A DNA stretch of 56,276 bases. It comes from CAYXDR01 sp046498185. Its GTDB lineage: Bacteria > Desulfobacterota > DSM-4660 > Desulfatiglandales > Desulfatiglandaceae. Positions 42,883 through 51,945 of the stretch are shown in pieces. Position 1 is the stretch's first letter; every line of letters begins with the position of its first letter. The position numbers and the translations under genes are program-made. The notes under the pieces are model-generated. The model was not told where the DNA came from and searched no databases. It saw nothing but the letters and a program-made list of their open reading frames with translations. The stretch covers positions 1-56,276 of the forward strand of contig JAWOBE010000014.1 of NCBI GenBank assembly GCA_046498185.1. The letters run 5' to 3'.

Positions 42883-44461
42883 AGCCAAAGCGTCTGAAAA
42901 AAGGCTCTGCGATATCCTTCAAGGACGCCAGTTCTTCACAGCGGAGAATCTTGGCCGCAGCAACAAAAAGAACAAACCCGACTGCCACAAGCAGCATAAG
43001 GCATCCGACCTTCACTGCTAATGATCCGCCTGCAGGAATCGGCAGGACCGTCATCAGCAGCGCCCTCAAACCGACCGCCATAAGCAGCGCCGCCGCTGTG
43101 CATCTGCATGCGGCCGCAACAAGGCCTCTGAGCCGGAAGTTCCTGATTTTTCGCCTCAACATAACCACCAGCACGCAAAATTGTAGTGTAGACGCCAGGG
43201 AAAGTGAAAGCGCAAGCCCCGCATGTCGCATCGGCCCCATCAGCAACAGGCTGAAAGCCGCATTAGCCACCAGAGCCACAACCGCAACCCGTACAGGGGT
43301 CTTGGTATCCTGAACTGCGTAAAACGCCGATACCAGAACCCTTATGCCTGAGAAGGCCCACAGCCCCAAAACATAGTAAAACAGTGCAGCGGAGGTCATG
43401 GCCGTGGAAACGGAATCAAACGCCCCTCTCTCGAAAAGTACCATTACAATGGGTTCCCGGAGAATTATAAGCCCCGCCATGGAAGGAATCGTAACGAAAA
43501 AAACAAGACGGAGTGAATGCGACAGGGTGCGCGCGAAGCCCGCTTCCTCTTTCTTGGCGGCTTGAGTTGATAGAGAAGGAAGTGCCACGGTGCTCACCGT
43601 GATCGCAAAAACCCCCAGGGGAAATTGAACCAACCTGTCGGCGTAATAAAGCCAGGATATGCTTCCTTCAGGAAGAAACGACGCAAGCAATGTACCTACA
43701 AACTGGTTGAGCTGATAGACCGCTGCACCAAATATTGCCGGAAGCATCAGGAGCCCGATCCGCCTGAGCGCCGGGTGGCTCGGATCCCACCTGGGAAAAA
43801 TCCGCAGACCTTCCTTTAACAGCCATGGTATCTGGACAACAACCTGCAGCACACCTCCGATCAGCACGCCTATGGCGAGGCCCATTACCGGTTCCGGGCA
43901 ATGCGGAGAAATGAAATAAGCCGCACCGATCATTCCGATGTTCAGGAAAACCGGTGCGGCTGCAGGAGCGGCAAACCGGCGCAGCGAATTCAACACACCC
44001 ATGAAAAAAGCAACGATCGAAATTAAAAAAATATACGGGAATGTTATCCGTGTAAGCAAAACCGTGAGTTCATACCTGTCGCCACCGGTCTCGAATCCAA
44101 AAGCCTGTATCCTGACTATCCAAGGTGCTCCTAATACCCCCAGCAGAGTTACTATCACAAGAATCAGGGAAAGAACCGTCAACACCGTTCTCGCTAGATC
44201 GAAAGCCTCCTGTTTACTCCGTGTGGCAAGATATTCACTAAAAACTGGTATAAAAGCAATTGTCAAAGACCCTTCCGCAAACAATCGTCGGAGCAGATTG
44301 GGAATCCTGAACGCCACAAAGAAGGCATCCGCCGCCATGCCGGAACCGAACAGTGTTGCCACCACGATATCCCTGACCAGCCCAAGAACCCGGCTTAACA
44401 ATGTGCACAGACCAACTATTCCCGCCGCTTTTGAAATACTTTTTTCCTCGGAACGGTTCAC
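42851..44461 (-). CDS. murJ: Lipid II flippase MurJ
   Basis: A 536-residue MOP-superfamily flippase with about 14 membrane helices that exports lipid II for peptidoglycan assembly. Marks: VGLCTLLSRVLGLVRDIVVA, ADAFFVAFRIPNLLRRLFAE, GSLTIAFIPVFSEYLATRS, NQFVGTLLASFLPEGSISWL with LYYADRLVQFPLGVFAIT, and ALFYYVLGLWAFSGIRVLVS. The start is a GTG at 44461 with GGAG six bases upstream. It is divergent from rpsT, the usual neighbour in this group of bacteria. Confidence 0.95.
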   Translation of the reverse strand: MNRSEEKSISKAAGIVGLCTLLSRVLGLVRDIVVATLFGSGMAADAFFVAFRIPNLLRRLFAEGSLTIAFIPVFSEYLATRSKQEAFDLARTVLTVLSLILVIVTLLGVLGAPWIVRIQAFGFETGGDRYELTVLLTRITFPYIFLISIVAFFMGVLNSLRRFAAPAAAPVFLNIGMIGAAYFISPHCPEPVMGLAIGVLIGGVLQVVVQIPWLLKEGLRIFPRWDPSHPALRRIGLLMLPAIFGAAVYQLNQFVGTLLASFLPEGSISWLYYADRLVQFPLGVFAITVSTVALPSLSTQAAKKEEAGFARTLSHSLRLVFFVTIPSMAGLIILREPIVMVLFERGAFDSVSTAMTSAALFYYVLGLWAFSGIRVLVSAFYAVQDTKTPVRVAVVALVANAAFSLLLMGPMRHAGLALSLSLASTLQFCVLVVMLRRKIRNFRLRGLVAAACRCTAAALLMAVGLRALLMTVLPIPAGGSLAVKVGCLMLLVAVGFVLFVAAAKILRCEELASLKDIAEPFFRRFGFKRGNRGSPR

Positions 44462-44485
44462 ATCATGCTCCAGTCGATAAAATTC

Positions 44486-44515
44486 TTGACAGATTATATC
44501 TTACTGCGATACAAA
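44486..44515 (+). promoter_or_regulatory. Predicted sigma-70 promoter of rpsT
   Basis: TTGACA (44486-44491), 18-base spacer, TACAAA (44510-44515). It is located 31 bp before the rpsT start codon. Confidence 0.45.
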
Positions 44516-44546
44516 TTTTATTTAAATTTTTCCAGGAGGTTTAAGC

Positions 44547-44804
44547 TTGGCAAATCATAAATCGGCCCTCAAAAGGGCCAGGCAGAGCGAAGTCAGACGA
44601 CTCAGAAACAAGGCCTACAAAACGAAGGTCCGGACTGCGGTGAAGATGGTCAGGGGCGCTACCCCTGAAAAGGCAGCCGAACAACTATCGGCTACCATAT
44701 CCGTAATTCAGAAAACCGCCTCACGGGGTGTGATTCACCGAAACCAAGCCGCCCGGAAAATTTCCCGACTCACCCGGCTGGTTAACCACATGCAGGCATC
44801 ATAG
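44547..44804 (+). CDS. rpsT: 30S ribosomal protein S20 (TTG start)
   Basis: An 85-residue basic protein binding 16S rRNA: ANHKSALKRARQSEVRRLRN at the start, then GVIHRNQAARKISRLTRLVN near the end, both standard for S20. The start codon is TTG, fixed by CCAGGAGG seven bases upstream and by the conserved N-terminus. E. coli rpsT also uses UUG, linked there to autogenous control. The end overlaps that of convergent holA by six bases. Confidence 0.95.
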   Translation: MANHKSALKRARQSEVRRLRNKAYKTKVRTAVKMVRGATPEKAAEQLSATISVIQKTASRGVIHRNQAARKISRLTRLVNHMQAS

Positions 44805-45812
44805 AAAACTCCCGGTGCACAGGGCTATCAAAACCCTTTCGAGCGCGATATCGACCGGAGCCCCGGTTTTGATGCCGCCGTCGGCTTGGTGGAGCATACC
44901 GATGCTTTTTTCAAGCTCCTCCGGTCGCCACAAACGGCAGCGCGGTAGAAGCTTTTCGACGGCAAAACGATGAACTCCAAGTTTCTTACGTATCTCTTCT
45001 ACACCCTGCCCCGAAGCAGAGGCTGTTTTGCATTGCCATAACAGCCCGATTTCCCTAGAAATCATACCAACTACCCGAAGCACCGCGTCCCGCCCTTCCT
45101 CTTCAAGAAAACGCCTTAACGCAGGAAGGGCTTTATCGAGGCGCCGCGAAGAAATAGAATCCATCAATTCAAATATCGTATAACTCCTGCTGTTAACTGC
45201 ATTTTCCCGGACTTCCCGTATTCCGATATGAGCACCCGGATACCTGAGAGCAAGCTTTTCCAGTTCCGGATACAGGTCCATCGGGTCGGCACCCACAATC
45301 TCCCTGAGACAACCACAGGCTTCAGAATCAATTTGCAAGCCCAAACCCCGCGCTGTCCTGGCAATCCATTCCGGGATCTTGTTTTCTGAAGGATCCCTGA
45401 AATGAACCGAGCGACCCATGTCACGAATAAGTTTAAAAAACGATTTTCTGAAATCAGCGGAGGACGCAACGAAAATCATGCACGTTGTCGGAGCAGGATT
45501 CTTCAGATATTGAACCAGGCCACGGAATGTTTCCGAGTCAAGTGCCTCAGCTTTTCGCACAATCCCGATACGCCGTGACCCCATGAAAGGCAGGGATCTT
45601 GCGAAATCAAGCATTTCCCCGATCCCTGCTTTGTCTCCGTAAAAGACTCTCAAATTGAAATCGCGGGCCGCCTCATCCACGCAGGTTTCCCGGATCTTTG
45701 TCAATGCCGCCTCCCGAAGAAATTCGCCGGCACCGAAAAAGAGATAAAATGTTTCGAGTTGCCCCGTTTCTATTCGTTTCAACAGATGCCCGTATGAAAG
45801 CTCCACTGGCAT
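44799..45812 (-). CDS. holA: DNA polymerase III subunit delta
   Basis: A 337-residue clamp-loader subunit that opens the beta sliding clamp. Typical parts are the first-domain LETFYLFFGAGEFLREAALT, LPFMGSRRIGIVRKAEAL (the usual LPFFSDRRLVVV-type strand), LREIVGADPMDLYPELEKLA (the linker before the third domain) and SRSYTIFELMDSIS, ending with the collar domain. Its start codon shares one base with the stop of lptE, the normal order lptE-holA. Confidence 0.9.
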   Translation of the reverse strand: MPVELSYGHLLKRIETGQLETFYLFFGAGEFLREAALTKIRETCVDEAARDFNLRVFYGDKAGIGEMLDFARSLPFMGSRRIGIVRKAEALDSETFRGLVQYLKNPAPTTCMIFVASSADFRKSFFKLIRDMGRSVHFRDPSENKIPEWIARTARGLGLQIDSEACGCLREIVGADPMDLYPELEKLALRYPGAHIGIREVRENAVNSRSYTIFELMDSISSRRLDKALPALRRFLEEEGRDAVLRVVGMISREIGLLWQCKTASASGQGVEEIRKKLGVHRFAVEKLLPRCRLWRPEELEKSIGMLHQADGGIKTGAPVDIALERVLIALCTGSFL

Positions 45813-46390
45813 CAGAAGCGGTCCACCGTTCTGGAATAAAGTTTAGCTGCAACCCGTTCCGCAAGTCTGCGCACTGCAGCCCGTTGTGCATCCCTGTCGG
45901 AAAGGGAATCAGCACCGAGATCCCAGTCAGCAGTCTCAACGATCGAATCATCATGCCATATTACATTGCCTGTCGCCTGTTCAACCAAGCGGGCATCTAT
46001 ATCCACCGACATTCGCCTGCCGGAAGTACGCCAGTAAACTTGCTCTTCACCCTGCACGACGGTGCGGGTGGACTTGTATCTTCTCGACCGGGTGCTGATT
46101 TTCTGCACGCGGCATTCAAGAACATAAGGCGCATCCCGTTCCGACATTAAAGGCAAACCGGAATAGGAGATGAACTCTTTTCTCAGCATCCTGGTGAATT
46201 CCGCCTCGAACCCCAGATTGGAGGACGGGCTTTCCACCAGAGAAACCGCCAGGCCGGAAATACCTGAAACCGCCGGCCCGGCAGGCCCGGCGGGCGAACT
46301 GATACTGTACCCGCAACCCGTCGAAAACGAGGAAAGAAGCATCAGGCAGACCAACCACTTAATTATAGGAATAAATTTTATATTTTTCAC
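45812..46390 (-). CDS. lptE: LPS-assembly lipoprotein LptE
   Basis: A 192-residue outer-membrane lipoprotein partner of LptD. A signal peptide (WLVCLMLLSSFSTGC) ends in a lipobox-like STGC with Cys about residue 26; the -3 position is Ser, so the match is imperfect. The body has the LptE profile (ESPSSNLGFEAEFTRMLRKE, then SVDIDARLVEQATGNVIWHD and the C-terminal AAVRRLAERVAAKLYSRTVD). Between leuS and holA, the standard position for LptE, which supports the call more than the weakly conserved sequence does. Confidence 0.85.
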   Translation of the reverse strand: MKNIKFIPIIKWLVCLMLLSSFSTGCGYSISSPAGPAGPAVSGISGLAVSLVESPSSNLGFEAEFTRMLRKEFISYSGLPLMSERDAPYVLECRVQKISTRSRRYKSTRTVVQGEEQVYWRTSGRRMSVDIDARLVEQATGNVIWHDDSIVETADWDLGADSLSDRDAQRAAVRRLAERVAAKLYSRTVDRF

Positions 46391-46402
46391 TGAATCGCCC
46401 TT

Positions 46403-48991
46403 TTAGACGACTACGTTTACCAACTTTTTCTTAACAACGATAATTTTACGCACTTTTTTACCTTCAGTAAATTGCCTGACCCGTTGATCGGCCAACGCAA
46501 CCTCTTCAAGTTCCTTGTCCCCAATGGAAGAAGGCACCTCAATCCTGTTCCGCACCTTGCCGTTTACTTGAAGGACCACCAGGCGTTTTTCCGTCGCAAG
46601 GGCCTCTTCGCTGTAACCCGGCCATCGGTGAAAAACCAAACTTTCGCGTCGACCAAGCATCTCCCAGAGTTCGGCCGCGATATGGGGAACCACCGGCGAA
46701 AGCACGACCACGGTTGTCTCAACCGCCTCGCGCACCACGGCCCAGGCCGTTGTATCCATTTTTTCCAAGTTACCGGATATAAACTGGTTTGTTTCGTTTA
46801 CAAGCTCCATAACCGCGGCGATGGCGGTATTGAAATGGAATCGTGTTTCAATATCAGAAGTGACCCGCTTTATCGTCAAATTGCTCTTCCGGTGCAATTC
46901 GGCGAGACCTTCGGCGATATCTACAGTACCGTCATATGAGCTCACGCTCGAAAGACCTTCCAGATTATCCGTCACCAAACGCCACACCCTGTTGAGAAAA
47001 CGGAACGCCCCATCGACCCCCTGGTCACTCCATTCCAGGCTTTTTTCCGGCGGCGATGCGAAAAGGCAGAATAACCTGACGGTGTCCGCACCGTAACGCT
47101 CGATAAGCTGCTGGGGATCGACGACGTTTTTCTTGGATTTGGACATTTTTACAGTGTTGCCGGTAGTAACTTTCTTCCCGCAGCGCGTGCAGCGGCCTTC
47201 GCTGACTTCTTCAGGATAGAGATAACCGTGTTCGGGACACGATTCAGTCTCCTTGCAAACCATTCCCTGCGTCAACAAATTCGTGAACGGCTCGCTTATC
47301 GACAAATAGCCAAGATCCTTGAGCACCCTGGTGTAGAAACGCGAGTAAAGCAGGTGAAGTATTGCGTGTTCTATGCCACCAATATATTGATCGACAGGCA
47401 GCCAGTAGCCAGTTCTGTCCTTATCGAGCGGCCCCTGGCTGTACTCGGGGCATGCGTAGCGATCGAAATACCAGGAAGACTCGACAAAGGTGTCCATCGT
47501 GTCGGTTTCCCGCCTCGCAGGTCCGCCGCAACTAGGACACGTGGTCTGATAGAAAGAAGCCTCATGAGGCAGCGGAGAAGTCCCGTTGGGCCTCATCTCC
47601 AGATCAAGCGGCAACAGCACTGGAAGCTGGTCCTCCGGTACCGGAACGGTCCCGCATCGCTCACAGGAAACTATAGGTATCGGGGTGCCCCAGTAGCGCT
47701 GCCTGGAAATCCCCCAGTCCCGGAGCCTGTAGGTAACCGTTTTCGTACCGAAACCTCGTTCATCAAGATATTCTGCGATCTTGTCCATGGCCTCGCGGTT
47801 TTGCATACCGTTGAACGGGCCTGAATTGACCAGGATGCCGTCTTCGGTATAGGCTTCGCTCATCGTGTTTTCCTCTATCGTTCGGTCCTCCGGGCTGATC
47901 ACGACCCGAAGTTTGAGACCGTATTTTTTCGCGAAATCGAAGTCACGCTGATCATGTGTCGGAACCGCCATGATGGCCCCGGTTCCGTAATCGAACAACA
48001 CGAAATTGGCGACGTATAGGGGTATTTTCTCTCCGGTTACCGGATTGATGCAGTACCTCCCGGTGAAAACCCCCTCCTTCTCGGTGAAATCGGCGGTTCT
48101 CATGTATCGGTCCATTTTCATTATTCGTTCAATAAAATCAAGTACTTGATGTTCCTGTGGCAAGCCTTTGATCATTTCTTTGACAAGCGGATGTTCTGGA
48201 GCGAAACACATGAAAGTGGCTCCGAAAATGGTATCCTGACGAGTCGTGAACACTTCGACCACCTGGTCGCTGCCTTCAAGCGGAAAACGAAGCAACGCCC
48301 CATAACTTTTTCCGATCCAATTTTTCTGCATCGTCAATACGCTTTCGGGCCAACCTGGCAGTTTGTCACAATATTCCAGGATTTCATCCGCGTAATCGGT
48401 AATTTTCAAAAACCAGCTGTCCATTTCCTTGATGGAGACTTCGGTGTCCGTGTGCCGCCAGCAGCAACCGTTTACAACCTGTTCGTTGGCGAGAACACTC
48501 TGGCATTTTTCACACCAGTTCACGAAAGTGCGTTTCTTATAAGCAAGCCCACGTTCGTACATTTTCAGGAAAACCAACTGCTCCCACCGGTAATAGTCCG
48601 GGTCGCAAGTGGCCAGCTCGCGGTCCCAGTCATAGCTGAATCCCATTCGTTTCAATTGGGATTTCATCGCGGAGATGTTGTCGTAAGTCCACCTGGCCGG
48701 ATGAATTCCGTTTTCTATAGCAGCGTTTTCCGCCGGCATCCCAAAGGCGTCCCAACCCATCGGATGGAGCACGTTTTTACCGCACATCCTTTTATATCGG
48801 GCGACCACGTCCCCGATCGTATAGTTTCGGACGTGTCCCATGTGAATTTTTCCTGAAGGATAAGGAAACATCTCCAGGAGGTAATATTTCTCCCTCGACG
48901 GATCTTCAGAAACCTTGAACGCACCTTCTTTTTCCCATACCGACTGCCACTTGGTTTCCACTGCCTGTGGATCGTACTTCATCATCGCCAT
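46403..48991 (-). CDS. leuS: Leucyl-tRNA synthetase
   Basis: An 862-residue class Ia synthetase charging tRNA-Leu. Seen: FPYPSGKIHMGHVRNYTIGD (HIGH-type motif HMGH), a zinc-finger-like CEKC and CCWRH region, the CP1 editing domain around TTRQDTIFGATFMCFAPEHP and GTGAIMAVPTHDQRDFDFA, and the KMSKS motif in VKMSKSKKNVVDPQQLIERY. The C-terminus is normal. Start: three in-frame ATG lie close together (48991, 48985, 48982); CAGG favours the second. It begins the lptE-holA side of this core operon. Confidence 0.96.
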   Translation of the reverse strand: MAMMKYDPQAVETKWQSVWEKEGAFKVSEDPSREKYYLLEMFPYPSGKIHMGHVRNYTIGDVVARYKRMCGKNVLHPMGWDAFGMPAENAAIENGIHPARWTYDNISAMKSQLKRMGFSYDWDRELATCDPDYYRWEQLVFLKMYERGLAYKKRTFVNWCEKCQSVLANEQVVNGCCWRHTDTEVSIKEMDSWFLKITDYADEILEYCDKLPGWPESVLTMQKNWIGKSYGALLRFPLEGSDQVVEVFTTRQDTIFGATFMCFAPEHPLVKEMIKGLPQEHQVLDFIERIMKMDRYMRTADFTEKEGVFTGRYCINPVTGEKIPLYVANFVLFDYGTGAIMAVPTHDQRDFDFAKKYGLKLRVVISPEDRTIEENTMSEAYTEDGILVNSGPFNGMQNREAMDKIAEYLDERGFGTKTVTYRLRDWGISRQRYWGTPIPIVSCERCGTVPVPEDQLPVLLPLDLEMRPNGTSPLPHEASFYQTTCPSCGGPARRETDTMDTFVESSWYFDRYACPEYSQGPLDKDRTGYWLPVDQYIGGIEHAILHLLYSRFYTRVLKDLGYLSISEPFTNLLTQGMVCKETESCPEHGYLYPEEVSEGRCTRCGKKVTTGNTVKMSKSKKNVVDPQQLIERYGADTVRLFCLFASPPEKSLEWSDQGVDGAFRFLNRVWRLVTDNLEGLSSVSSYDGTVDIAEGLAELHRKSNLTIKRVTSDIETRFHFNTAIAAVMELVNETNQFISGNLEKMDTTAWAVVREAVETTVVVLSPVVPHIAAELWEMLGRRESLVFHRWPGYSEEALATEKRLVVLQVNGKVRNRIEVPSSIGDKELEEVALADQRVRQFTEGKKVRKIIVVKKKLVNVVV

Positions 48992-49027
48992 CCTGTTGAT
49001 TTATCGATTAATAAAATTCCGCGGAAC

Positions 49028-49477
49028 TCAATTTTCCATCCCGTCGACAACTTCTCCTGTCAGCCTGCCTTCAGCCTTCAGCCTTGCGAGTATCCGGTCG
49101 AGCACACCGTTGATAAAGGATGGAGAGTCGTCTCCACCGTAAATTTTCCCGATTTCGACAGCCTCGTCGATCGACACCCTGGGCGGAATATCATCCCTCC
49201 ATCCAATTTCGAAAACAGCGACCTTCAGTATGCTCCTGTCAACCCGCGGCATACGCTCAAGCCGCCAATGTTCCGACGCATCAGCGAGCAAACGTTCGAT
49301 TTCAGCCGAGTGTTCCACCACGCCGGCGACAAGCTCCCGGGCGAACGCTCCCAGGCGGCGGGATGCACCGAAATTCTGTATGACCAGGCCCAACGCCTCG
49401 TCTACCTCGCCGCCGTTTATCTCCATATGGAACAACACCTGGACGGCGAGTCCACGAGATCCCCTGCGCTTCCCCAT
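49028..49477 (-). CDS. nusB: Transcription antitermination factor NusB
   Basis: A 149-residue all-helical RNA-binding protein acting with NusE in rRNA antitermination. Typical: GKRRGSRGLAVQVLFHMEIN at the start, SEHWRLERMPRVDRSILKVA in the middle, and VSIDEAVEIGKIYGGDDSPS with FINGVLDRIL at the end. The ATG at 49477 has GAGG ten bases upstream; another ATG at 49486 is too close to that site. It follows ribH, a common arrangement, as NusB is often translated right after lumazine synthase. Confidence 0.93.
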   Translation of the reverse strand: MGKRRGSRGLAVQVLFHMEINGGEVDEALGLVIQNFGASRRLGAFARELVAGVVEHSAEIERLLADASEHWRLERMPRVDRSILKVAVFEIGWRDDIPPRVSIDEAVEIGKIYGGDDSPSFINGVLDRILARLKAEGRLTGEVVDGMEN

Positions 49478-49532
49478 TACTTCCATACCTCGGGCAGATG
49501 AGCTTTTCCAACCAGCAGGCGTCCGAACTCGA

Positions 49533-50000
49533 TCACCGAAGCTGCTTCAAAAGATTGGCCATTTCCACGCCCGCCACCGCGGCTTCGAAGCCCTTGTTGC
49601 CGGCCTTGGAGCCGGATCTTTCAATCGCCTGCTCCAGCGTATCTGTGGTCAAAACACCAAAAGTCACGGCTATACCGGATTCAAGCGATACCGCTGCCAC
49701 TCCCTTTGAAACTTCCGCAGCCACATAATCGAAATGGGGGGTGGCACCCCGAACCACCGCTCCCAGGCATACTACAGCGTCAAATGCGCCGCTCAGCGCG
49801 CATTTTTTTGCAGCTGCCGGTATTTCAAACGCTCCAGGAACCTTTACCACGGTAATGTTTTCGTCCACGGCTCCATGGCGGATCAAGGCGTCCATCGCAC
49901 CTTCCATCAGCCTGGCACTCATAAAATCGTTAAACCTGCTCACGATCAGTGCAAACCGAAGACCTTCGGCCGCCAGCATTCCTTCGAGTATTCTGGGCAT
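49533..50000 (-). CDS. ribH: 6,7-dimethyl-8-ribityllumazine synthase
   Basis: Penultimate step in riboflavin synthesis. A 155-residue subunit of an icosahedral or pentameric capsid. Seen: FALIVSRFNDFMSARLMEGA, VVKVPGAFEIPAAAKKCALS, VCLGAVVRGATPHFDYVAAE (catalytic His region) and AVTFGVLTTDTLEQAIERSG with SKAGNKGFEAAVAGVEMANL. GAGAGGTAGACG precedes the ATG. Only a few bases separate it from ribBA. Confidence 0.96.
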   Translation of the reverse strand: MPRILEGMLAAEGLRFALIVSRFNDFMSARLMEGAMDALIRHGAVDENITVVKVPGAFEIPAAAKKCALSGAFDAVVCLGAVVRGATPHFDYVAAEVSKGVAAVSLESGIAVTFGVLTTDTLEQAIERSGSKAGNKGFEAAVAGVEMANLLKQLR

Positions 50001-50003
50001 CGT

Positions 50004-51215
50004 CTACCTCTCGCTTAAATTTTTGATTATATGTCCCAGTTTCTCACACTTGGTCATAAGATACCTTAAATTTTCCGGGCGGGGTTCACATTCTATAGGC
50101 ACCCGTTCGGTTATTTGCAGGCCATAACCCTCGAGCCCGACCATTTTTTTCGGGTTATTCGTCATCAACCTCATTTTCCGGACCCCCAGGCTTGCAAGCA
50201 TTTGGGCCCCGACGCCGTAATCGCGCATGTCAGCTTGAAAACCCAGTTCCTCGTTGGCCTCCACAGTGTCCAGTCCCCTGTCCTGCAGCTCATAAGCCTT
50301 CAATTTATTGGCAAGGCCGATGCCCCTGCCTTCCTGGTGAAGGTACAAAATGACGCCCATACCCTCTTCCTGGACCATTTCCATTGATTTTTTGAGCTGC
50401 TCGCCGCAATCACACCGATAGGAGCCGAAAACATCCCCGGTAAGACATTCTGAGTGGACACGGACCAAAATTTCATTTTCCGGATCCAGGGGACCTTTTA
50501 CGAGGGCCAGATGTTCATAGTCGTCTATATCGTTCACGAAGGCGACTGCCTTGAACTCTCCACAAGGAGTCGGAAGTGTGGTCTCGGCCACCTGGTGCAC
50601 AAAACTCTCGTTATGCATCCGATAGGCTATAATATCTGCGACGGAAGCGATTTTTAACCCGTGAGTTTCGGAAAAACGTTCAAGGTCGGGCAACCTGGCC
50701 ATCGTACCGTCTTCATTCATTATTTCACAGATAACTGCGGCGGGCTTCAAGCCTGCGAGACGGGCAAGATCCACTGAGCCCTCAGTCTGGCCCGTCCTGA
50801 ACAAGACCCCTCCTCTACGGGCCCGCAACGGGAAAACGTGCCCAGGCTGTACCAGGTCTTCAGGCTTGGCATCATCAGCGACCGCCGTCAAAATCGTATG
50901 GGCCCTGTCCGCCGCCGAAATACCGGTGGATACTCCGCTTCTCGCCTCTATGCTCAAGGTGAAAGCGGTATTAAAGCGGGAACGGTTGTCGTAAACCATC
51001 AGTGGGAGCTTCAACCGGTCCACTATCTCCGGGCTCATAGCAAGACATATCAAACCTCTTCCGTATTTCGCCATGAAGTTGATAGCCTCAGGTGTCACCA
51101 TTTCTGCGGCGATCGTCAAATCACCTTCGTTTTCCCGGTCCTCATCGTCGACCAGGATAATCATTTTCCCCTCGCGTAAATCTTCGATCACATTTTCAAT
51201 TTTTTCAATAGCCAT
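50004..51215 (-). CDS. ribBA: Bifunctional DHBP synthase / GTP cyclohydrolase II
   Basis: A 403-residue fusion. Residues 1-200 are 3,4-dihydroxy-2-butanone-4-phosphate synthase (ILVDDEDRENEGDLTIAAEM, FMAKYGRGLICLAM, and the TGISAADRAHTI motif). Residues 205-403 are GTP cyclohydrolase II with its zinc Cys set (HSECLTGDVFGSYRCDCG), LHQEGRGIGLANKL and MTNNPKKMVGLEGYGLQI. The start at 51215 (MAIEKIE) fits the family; an ATG at 51230, directly after the ribE stop, would add five residues. It is followed by ribH. Confidence 0.96.
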   Translation of the reverse strand: MAIEKIENVIEDLREGKMIILVDDEDRENEGDLTIAAEMVTPEAINFMAKYGRGLICLAMSPEIVDRLKLPLMVYDNRSRFNTAFTLSIEARSGVSTGISAADRAHTILTAVADDAKPEDLVQPGHVFPLRARRGGVLFRTGQTEGSVDLARLAGLKPAAVICEIMNEDGTMARLPDLERFSETHGLKIASVADIIAYRMHNESFVHQVAETTLPTPCGEFKAVAFVNDIDDYEHLALVKGPLDPENEILVRVHSECLTGDVFGSYRCDCGEQLKKSMEMVQEEGMGVILYLHQEGRGIGLANKLKAYELQDRGLDTVEANEELGFQADMRDYGVGAQMLASLGVRKMRLMTNNPKKMVGLEGYGLQITERVPIECEPRPENLRYLMTKCEKLGHIIKNLSER

Positions 51216-51230
51216 CGCTGTTCCATTCAT

Positions 51231-51878
51231 TCAAGATTTTAGTAATATCTCCAGGCTGCCGTCGTCCGGCTCATTGCCCCGGACGGATCCGGACGGCAAT
51301 ACAAATTTTTCGACATATTTCCCAACCAGATCAGTCTCTACATTGACCCTGCTTCCCGTCCTCTTCGAAACGAGCGTAGTCTCGGTCCCGGTCTGGGGGA
51401 TAATGTTGACCTCAAAAAACCCGGGGCTGCATCTATTAACTGTCAGGCTTACGCCGTCGACCGCAATCGAACCTTTTTCTATAACATACCGAAAAAGATT
51501 CCGCGGTATTTCAATTCTTAAATTCCAGGATTTATGTTTCGAGGATATACCGGTAATGATCCCTATCCCGTCCACATGCCCCTGCACCAGGTGGCCGCCC
51601 AGACGATCTGACAGTTTGAGCGCCCGTTCCAGGTTCACTTTATTCCCGCCGCGAAGCAACCCGAGTGTGGACCTGGAAAGTGTCTCGGCGGAAACGTACA
51701 CATCGAACAAACCTCGCACCAGGGAGGTGATTGTAAGACAAACACCGTCCACGGCCACACTATCCCCGACCGCAGCGTCCAACATATCGAAGCCGGGTTT
51801 TACGGTCAGGTACATATCTCCGCCATCACGCTTTAAACCGCGTACAGTCCCGGTACCCTCTATCAATCCGGTAAACAT
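51231..51878 (-). CDS. ribE: Riboflavin synthase, alpha subunit
   Basis: A 215-residue trimeric enzyme that dismutates two ribityllumazines to riboflavin. Two lumazine-binding repeats: residues 1-95 (MFTGLIEGTGTVRGL, GDSVAVDGVCLTIT, and SRSTLGLLRGGNKVNLERAL) and residues 97-195 (GGHLVQGHVDGIGIITGIS, EKGSIAVDGVSLTVN, with VNVETDLVGKYVEKF). The stop is directly followed by the ribBA start region, so the genes are coupled. Confidence 0.96.
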   Translation of the reverse strand: MFTGLIEGTGTVRGLKRDGGDMYLTVKPGFDMLDAAVGDSVAVDGVCLTITSLVRGLFDVYVSAETLSRSTLGLLRGGNKVNLERALKLSDRLGGHLVQGHVDGIGIITGISSKHKSWNLRIEIPRNLFRYVIEKGSIAVDGVSLTVNRCSPGFFEVNIIPQTGTETTLVSKRTGSRVNVETDLVGKYVEKFVLPSGSVRGNEPDDGSLEILLKS

Positions 51879-51945
51879 GTCTCAAGCCTTATCGGTTCCT
51901 GTAACCCTGTAAATGCCCCTGGCTAACGCTTTCAGGATCGAACCT

